Assembly: GCF_932526225.1 (NCBI RefSeq)
Contig: NC_064042.1
Span: forward strand, 11,171,040 to 11,235,039
Direction: 5' to 3'
DNA: 64,000 nt
DNA from: Nematostella vectensis
Lineage: Eukaryota; Cnidaria; Anthozoa; Actiniaria; Edwardsiidae
Positions 13,801-22,800 of this stretch are shown one piece after another (within the stretch, counting starts at the first letter, position 1; each line of letters opens with the position of its first letter). The translations under genes and the position numbers were made by a program. The notes below the pieces were generated by a model that searched no databases, was not told the origin of the DNA, and saw nothing but the letters and a program-made list of their open reading frames with translations.

Positions 13801-16800
13801 TAATGCAAGTCCGTGTTTTCTACTTACTTGGGATTAGTGGAAGTCCGTGTTTTCCACTTACTTGGGATTAGTGCAAGTCCGTGTTTTCCACTTACTTGGG
13901 ATTAGTGCAAGTCCGTGTTTTCCACTTACTTGGGATTAATGCAAGTCCGTGTTTTCCACTTACTTGGGATTAGTGCAAGTCCGTGTTTTCCACTTACTTG
14001 GGATTAGTGCAAGTCCGTGTTTTCCACTTACTTGGGATTAGTGCAAATCCGTGTTTTCCACTTACTTGGGATTAGTGCAAGTCCGTGTTTTCCACTTACT
14101 TGGGATTAGTGCAAGTCCGTGTTTTCCACTTACTTGGGATTAGTGCAAGTCCGTGTTTTCCACTTACTTGGGATTAGTGCAAGTCCGTGTTTTCCACTTA
14201 CTTGGGATTAGTGCAAGTCCGTGTTTTCCACTTACTTGGGATTAGTGCAAGTCCGTGTTTTACAATTACTTGGGATTAGTGCAAGTCCGTGTTTTACAAT
14301 TACTTGGGATTAGTGCAAGTCCGTGTTTTCCACTTACTTGGGATTAGTGCAAATCCGTGTTTTCCACTTACTTGGGATTAGTGCAAGTCCGTGTTTTCCA
14401 CTTACTTGGGATTAGTGCAAGTCCGTGTTTTCCACTTACTTGGGATTAGTGCAAGTCCGTGTTTTCCACTTACTTGGGATTAGTGCAAGTCCGTGTTTTC
14501 CACTTACTTGGGATTAGTGCAAGTCCGTGTTTTCCACTTACTTGGGATTAGTGCAAGTCCGTGTTTTCCACTTACTTGGGATTAGTGCAAGTCCGTGTTT
14601 TCCACTTACTTGGGATTAGTGCAAGTCCGTGTTTTCCACTTACTTGGGATTAGTGCAAGTCCGTGTTTTCCACTTACTTGGGATTAGTGCAAGTCCGTGT
14701 TTTACAATTACTTGGGATTAGTGCAAGTCCGTGTTTTCCACTTACTTGGGATTAGTGCAAGTCCGTGTTTTACAATTACTTGGGATTAGTGCAAGTCCGT
14801 GTTTTCCACTTACTTGGGATTAGTGCAAGTCCGTGTTTTCCACTTACTTGGGATTAGTGCAAGTCCGTGTTTTCCACTTACTTGGGATTAGTGCAAGTCC
14901 GTGTTTTACAATTACTTGGGATTAGTGCAAGTCCATGTTTTACAATTACTTGGGATTAGTGCAAGTCCGTGTTTTACAATTACTTGGGATTAGTGCAAGT
15001 CCGTGTTTTCCACTTACTTGGGATTAGTGCAAGTCCGTGTTTTCCACTGCACGCCACCGCCACATGTGTAGGAACACGTAGAGTAGTCCGCTGACCAGTT
15101 GGACCAGCCGCCATTGATAGGCCCTGATAGTCCATCATCGACACATTCGCCCGCAATGCACCACTGGGTAGACAATATTGAGATAGATTTGTGAAACGGC
15201 ATTCGACTTAAACAAGGACCTGCTGCGCGCCTGGTCCAAGTCGTCATCGCTTTTTTTGGGTGGATATAAAACCTTTCGAAAACGATGACGCAATTTACCA
15301 AATGCGGATCAAGGCATTCGCCAACTGCTTAGGGGATGTTTAAGGATTTCTCGGATTCTGCCATTTCTTAGGGTATATAATTCTACCAACTGCTATTCTA
15401 TTATAGGGGATGTTAAAGGATTTTTTTAGATTCTGTTATCTCTTATAGTTAAAAAATACTTTGAACATACCCAATGTGCTATCTCTTTGGGGTAAGAATT
15501 GCTGTTGATCACACCCAAAGTGCTATCCCATAGGGTTAAATTGTGTTCATTTTGCCGACTATCACGATCATCCCCGTCTGTTTTTATCGGAGTCCCCCAC
15601 CTGGGATCTGTATTTGTATCACTTGCATTGATATAACTTTTACACACCTGTCGATCTCCACAGCTGGTCCCGTCAAGGGGTGCGAGGACTGTAGAAGGGC
15701 AAGTGGACCCATCACTGGAGCAGAATAGTGAGTCACAGGAGCTCTGTAATTAGATAAGGTCAATTACGCTCCAACACAAAACATGTGGTCATATTAACTT
15801 CCTTAAGGCAATCAGTAGCGGATCTACGGGGTTGGGGGAGGGAGGTTTATGGGGTTTAAACCCCTCTTGATCTGCCTTTTTATTGTTTTCAAAATTGTTA
15901 CGAAGGTAAAACAATGACGAAAATCTAGCAAAAAGCTAGATCCGCCCTTAGCATAAAATAGTCATGATTTGTTTTGATAAGGGTTTCTTTTGTGCTCCTT
16001 AATGCATTCGAAACTCACTTTTTTCTGTGCGCACTCCGTGTAGGCGCTACCATACTGCATCTGGCATTGCTTGTTCCGGTCGTAGATCTGTCCAGGAAGT
16101 TTGTCGTGCCAGGAAGAAGGGTAGTGGACGATATTTCCAGGCGCATCATCGAGCTCGGTACACAAATCTCCACTGGGTAAGAAATAGTAGATACAAACTA
16201 TCATATCCCTCCTATCATACCTAGTATGCAAATTAACCCATATAAGGCACGAGGTTGCTTCCCATATCCTTTGTTATTTACAACCCGAGAGTAAATAATG
16301 AATAGTACTTGCTTGTTGCTCTAATGTTTCCTGCTGTTGTCGTCGTAGCTTATTGAACACGCTAATATTTGTTGTGCTAACTCGGAATACAACCAAAAGC
16401 AGGGCCGTAACATGGAAAGGGCTGACGGGAGGGGCTGGTTTCTTCTGATTTTATGTTTAATTTATACGGAAATGTCCATAAGGGGCACAACTGTGCCACC
16501 CCCACCCCCCCACCCACCCTATCTCTGCATCGTGCCCCCATTCCCAATATTTCGAGGCTTCCAAAGGCTCTGTTAAGGATTAGACTGCCATTTGGAGGTC
16601 CCTTAACAAGTGTGCTTTATTTTGTTGGCTGTCTTACTCACCTGAGTACTTCTTGTAGTTTTTCACGGCTGCATGGTGAAAACCTCAAGGCTTTAACTCC
16701 GCTACCAAGCGTGCCAGACATGAGAAACTGTCCGTCCAGACAATCGGAACGGGAGGTATCGGCATCGTGACCGACGTTAAGTCTGTGGAGTTAAAAATTG

Positions 16801-19800
16801 GTGATGAACATGGTGATGGTGACGGTGATGGTAACGGTGGCGATGAACGATGGCGATGGCGATGGCGATGGCGTGGTAGTGGTTGTGATGATGATGGTCG
16901 TGGTTTTGATGGTAGAGGTTGGTGATGGTAGAGGTTGGTGATGGTAGAGGTTGGTAATGGTAGAGGTTGGTGATGGTAGAGGTTGGTAATGGTAGAGGTT
17001 GGTGATGGTAGAGGTTGGTGATGGTAGAGGTTGGTAATGGTAGAAGAGGTTTGTGATGGTAGAGGTTGGTGATGGTAGAGGTTGGTAATGGTAGAGGTTG
17101 GTGATGGTAGAGGTTGGTAATGGTAGAGGTTGGTGATGGTAGAGGTTGGTGATGGTAGAGGTTGGTGATGGTAGAGGTTGGTAATGGTAGAGGTTGGTGA
17201 TGGTAGAGGTTGGTGATGGTAGAGGTTGGTGATGGTAGAGGTTGGTTATGGTAGAGGTTGGTGATGGTAGAGGTTGGTGATGGTAGAGGTTGGTGATTGT
17301 AGAGGTTGGTGATGGTAGAGGTTGGTAATGGTAGAGGTTGGTGATGGTTGAGGTTGGTGATGGTAGAGGTTGGTGATGGTAGAGGTTGGTAATGGTAGAG
17401 GTTGGTGATGGTAGAGGTTGGTAATGGTAGAGGTTGGTAATGGTAGTAGTGCTGGTTAAGGTTATGGTTGTAGTTGACGATTGTGGTGGTTTTAGTGGTA
17501 ACGTGAAGGTGATGTTGTGGCCCGGTAATGTTGCTTTGGCGGTAATGTTTTGCTAGTAGTGGTGATGGTAGTGGTAATTGTAATGGCTGTATTGGTAGTA
17601 TTTCAGAGGTAGTGGCTGTTGGTGGCGTTTATAACGATGACAAAACTGGCATTTGTACGTGAAATTCTGAATCTTGACTGTTTTCCTACTCACGCGTGAG
17701 CAATCTCATGCGCCATGGCACTTGCTGTTTGGATGCCTGTATCTCCTACAAGCACTCTTCCTGTGCTGCTACACACAGAGCCGGCTTCTGCTAAACCTAG
17801 ACCAATGAATTACAGGCAATTGTGATTGATTTTAGAAATAACAATTATTTAAGATACGTGCTCAAATCAATCGAAGTTTTTTTTTCACTTGGTAATAGCT
17901 GTTAATGTTTGCCACCAACTTCCCTGAAGAATAATTGTAACTGATATCTTATACTCAGACTTTGTTTCTGCCTCGACTAAGAATACCATCTCCCGCCAGA
18001 AATTTAAGCTCGCTGATACGACACTATAATTCACCCTCCAAGAAGTGATTCATAAGGGCAAACGGAGCGTCTTTTGAGTAAATATTTTTTTTACTGCAAG
18101 TCAATCATCCACTACAGGCCCGTACCCAGGAGGGGTGCAGAGGGTGCGAACGCACCCCCCACACACAACGGCCGAAGGTCCACTTTAGGTTCTCAATAGA
18201 CGTGCTATTTGTAGACAAAACTATAAAGCATAAGCTAGATCACACTGGTATGTAGCCAAATATGACAATAAACGTCCCGTGGAGAAAGACCAAAAAGGCA
18301 CAAAAGAATCCCTCTTTGTTCTTTCGGCGGTGCTCAGATTATTATCAGAGGTCCACTTTTTCGGATTCCGCACCCCCCCCTCCCCCCAAAGTTAAATCCT
18401 GGGTACGGGCCTGCACTATAACGCTCATATTTAGCCCTTATAGTTACACATAACCCTTAAAGAGGCATTGTCACCAGTGTACTTCCGGAGGGCCAACGGA
18501 AGCCTTAACTAACAAAAGAATCTTTAGAATCCGCGCTATTAAACAGGCCATCCTCTCTAAATTACCAGTCACATATTTGAAAAAACTTCCAATAGACACA
18601 TCGCTTCCACTGAGTTAAAAATCTTCGGAGATTATTATGTACTGACCGGAAGTAAACTGGTGTCGCTTTATAAATACTCTGATAGTAATAAGAGTAAACC
18701 ATTTTTCTATACGTTATATCTCTTACCTCCAACTGTATTTCTGAAAAGAAAAAAAAAGAAGATCCAGGCTTAGCGTGACCTTAGCAAGCGCGTGCGGGGG
18801 ATTGGGGGGGGGGGGGGGGGGTAGGGGACAGCAATGTTACATTATATTACAAAAGTGGCCTTGCGCTTGGCAAATTCGCGTGATCTTTTAGCGTGAACTC
18901 ATAGCGCGAGTTCCCCACTGTTTGCCATGTCATAGCCCACTTTAGTTTGCCTGTCTAAGGGCCGACAATATCTACTTTAGCAGGGCGATCAGCTATAGCA
19001 GAACTTACGTCACTAGCACCACGACATCCGCATGCGCCGAATTGCTGTCCTCACTAGGAATGTTAGTTCCCATCCATGTCCCGAGCGCAGCTATCCGATC
19101 TCCCTTAGAAGCAGAGGAAGTGTAGCCCAGCTGAAATAGCAACATTTAGCATTATCCTAACAATAAAGTCTAGCATATTTTTGACGCTAAGGCTTCTTTG
19201 TTCTTCTAACTTAAAAAAATCATGTGGAGTGTTTTAATTGAATCGCCACTCGATTAACTTTATTTAGCTATTCTCTACCACCCACCAAACTCAACCTGCA
19301 TTTGATCTCTATTCTTTCTTTTGAAATTGACCAATTGCCCCCTCCCCCCTCTGCCCTTGCAGTGCATTATTTTTTCTCACATCTGCCCTCCTGAAGTGCA
19401 TTATCCTACCCCTGAATTGCGCTACAGCCCCTTCCTCCCTTCCATGATGTAATGTGTATTTCTACCCTTCCGTAGACCTGTAGTTTACCATTTTTCCCCT
19501 TTTACCCGCCCTGTATCTCTTCATTCCTCCCCATCCTACTGTAGTGTATAATGTCTTCCCTTCCCCACCCCTGTAGTGTATCAATTTTCTCTCTCTTAAC
19601 CCTTGTCGTCGTCCGTTTTCCTTCTCTTTTACCCCTTTAGTGCGTAATTTCTTCCCCTCCCTACCCCTGACAGGGACCTTACCCCTCCTGTGTTGAGTGT
19701 TATCCCGACCACCACTAAGTGGATCTTGATATCTCCCGCGCTGCCTCCCAGAAAGACTTGACGCGTCTAGAATTGAAGATTTGAGTGAGTCTCTATAATG

Positions 19801-22800
19801 AAATCAGTAAAAAAAAAACAGCGCTTCTTGTTTTATATCCTTTTAGCTCATATCGTTCTTGTTTAGCTGAGCCGAAGCGAAAAAGCTTGGAAGGGTTAAT
19901 AAATAAACCCGACGTCATATCTCCATCAGCTCACCACGTGTGCAATCATCAGCAAAACATTCGTCGTCTCATTGCCATATTTGGAAGTTATGAAATTGTC
20001 AGCAATCATATGAGTTTCCAAATACTTGTAACCAGTGCGTTTGGTCAGCGGTGCGTCTATACTTCGACGCAGGCGTGAAACTGAAAAAAAAATCGGCAGT
20101 TTTTTGGTGTTACCACCAGCACCAAAAACACAATGGAACAAAAGTAAAAAACAAAGACCTTAGAACGAGACAATAAAATAGTTTACAAAGCACCAAAAAC
20201 AAAGCTTTTTTAACGCCAAGGAATACCCAAATAATCCTTCTCCATCAAGACGTTTCTGCTTTTTTTAAATTTGCTTTACATCGAAATAAATTTCAAATGA
20301 TAAAATGTACATGGCGTAGGCCAATCACTAAGACTGGCTTGACAGACAGACTAAGGACCCATAAATACAACAGCCTCGCTTCCAGACAAATGTTTTACCA
20401 AACAACTTGCAAGAACTCCCAACAAGGATTTCTTTATGATCTCCTTAGTAAACGTATGGAGTGCCAAAGTCACTATCTTCTTAACCCTACTTCTAACCCT
20501 ACATGAAGTACTGACCTTGGGGTCAAATCTTACTAGACCCCACTGACCTTGTGGGTAAACACAGGGAGCCCAACATCTACTAACACAGCGGTCACTTCAA
20601 AACTTTGACTATCAACCCTAAAAAAGCAATAATGGTAGAGTAGATAGTTCTGTGTGTCTTACCTGTTTCTCCAGTGACAAACTCTTCCATGACATCATGG
20701 ACCGATCTTTGGTGTACCACGTGTGGTTGAGCCCGGCCTTTCTGCACATAGTGCCTTGCAAGATGGCTAGGTAAGGGTTGAATAAATAACGTGTCGTCTG
20801 GTGTGCTTATCAATCCAGCCTGAAATAAAAGGAATTGGGCATTGCTTTCAGTAATAAAATAAAAATAATATGCTGTCCATTTTTAAATGGTATTGGAGAT
20901 TCTGTGCCCGGGAATCGAAAAACGTGTTTATTTTCAAGATGGCGGTCACAAATATCTTGGCCAATTCCAATTCCTTGGTTTTGGCATGGGAATAGTCGTA
21001 CGATGTCAAAAAGGAAGTAAAGTGATTTAGGCAGACTCTCAAATAAAGTATGCAAAAGGGAAATGGAAAGTAATAACGGAATGGCTGAGGTAGTTGAGAA
21101 AACGAAGGCTTAAAAAAATTGTTATGCTGTTTGTCTCCCCTACCAGTCCGCCATCGCTCCTCAGCGCCACCATGGAGTCTGGGTGCGAGGTCACGTGACC
21201 ACTGTAGTACTCAGCCTCTCTCGGTACATCGCTGCTGGTCTTGCTTCCATCCTTGTGCACGGTGTGTACACGTGCTCGCTCGGACAAGAGGCCGTCACTC
21301 TTGGCGACTTTCAGGTGAAGGTTTTTCCCCATTGCTCGAACCTTGAAATAATGAAAGTCGGGTTCTTCGGGCCCAGTACTTCTCCGCTGCCTAGATTTCT
21401 CGTGAGGACGGAGGTTGTAGCTAAGGAAGTTACCGGATTCATCGGAAAGGAATGGATGGACGATATCGTAAGCGGGCACTGTAGTGAAATTAGAATGATA
21501 ATCAGTTGGTTCTACATATTATTCCCACATGCATGAAAAATAATGACAAAATCTATATATCTATAAACATTCCTGAAAGCTTTTCTTAAACTTAACGCAT
21601 AACAATTTGTCAATCCTCACCTTTATTTCTCGAATCGACACTGAAAAATTTTCTTAGTTCTGCTTCCGTCATATGGTGATGAAGCTGGGTGCCCTAGTGA
21701 CCGGTGACACCTTTAGCAAGCCTGCTTTTATATATAAACGTCGGTCTGGGAAGTCAGCGTGGGAGAGGTGTTGGGGAGGGGAGGGGAGGGGAGGGGAGGG
21801 GAGGGGAGGGGAGGGGATGGGAGGGGAGGGGAGGGGAGGGGAGGGGAGGGGAGGGGAGGGGATGGGAGGGGAGGATTGGCATTCGAACTGCTGAAAGAGT
21901 TTTAAGTGTCACACTTAACTCGTCTCTTTACTGGACTATAGAGTGTTTTACTTCATTCTCATGATTCTTTGGTGTATTTATGTTTTATGTCGAAGGACAA
22001 AGTGCTTTTAATACCTAAACGTAAATAGACAGAGTAATTTGAGAAAACTGAGAAGTGCAAATTGTCTACAAGGGCATACCACGAACCCCCTTTCCGAAAC
22101 ACGTCAAAATGGCATATTTCATGGTTTGAGTATGTTCTGATGCCGAAAATTTTCATTTTAAAAGATGCTGATAAAAAATTATCTGGTTCTTTTTCCCAGG
22201 AGGGACCATTTCTTTTTTCCCCAGCCATCAGTGGTAAGGCATTTTTTTCCCAAGCCGGCAGAGGTTAGGCATTTTATCACGTGAATAATTGCCGTATAAC
22301 CGACCGGAACGATTTTGTTTTTCAAGCAACCGCTCCAGTGCCCCCAAAAATATTCCCAGTTAAAATAATTCGACTCCACAAATTTGCAAGCAGAACCATT
22401 TGGGACGATTTTTCACAGCAACCGAGGGGTCTAACATCTTCCCAGCCAGCAAAAAAAAAAAAAAAAAAACAAGATGCGGAACAGATATATTACGAAACAG
22501 ATCCTTTTTGTGCCCTTGAGTCTATTAGCTCAGGGGCGGATACAGGGGGGTGGATTGGGTGGATATCCACCTCCCTTTTTGAGTATAAAAAAAATAATTG
22601 AAAGTCACTTTGAAGAAAATAAATGTCTGGACGGGAGGTACTGTCCATTTTCCTTCGCCTGCTTGACTTTGCTGACTCGACAAATCCAATTCAGCGTAAA
22701 GTAAGATCTATGTAGTGCCTTACCAAGAACCACTGAATCAGTTATAAGCCGTCTATCCAGCGATCATCCACCCCCCATTTAGAAATCCTGTATCCGCCCC

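Noticed and set aside
13531-15048. Regular 34-bp repeats as a CRISPR array
   Set aside because: Units are contiguous without unique spacers, the setting is a spliced animal gene, and the unit is an exon end plus splice donor.
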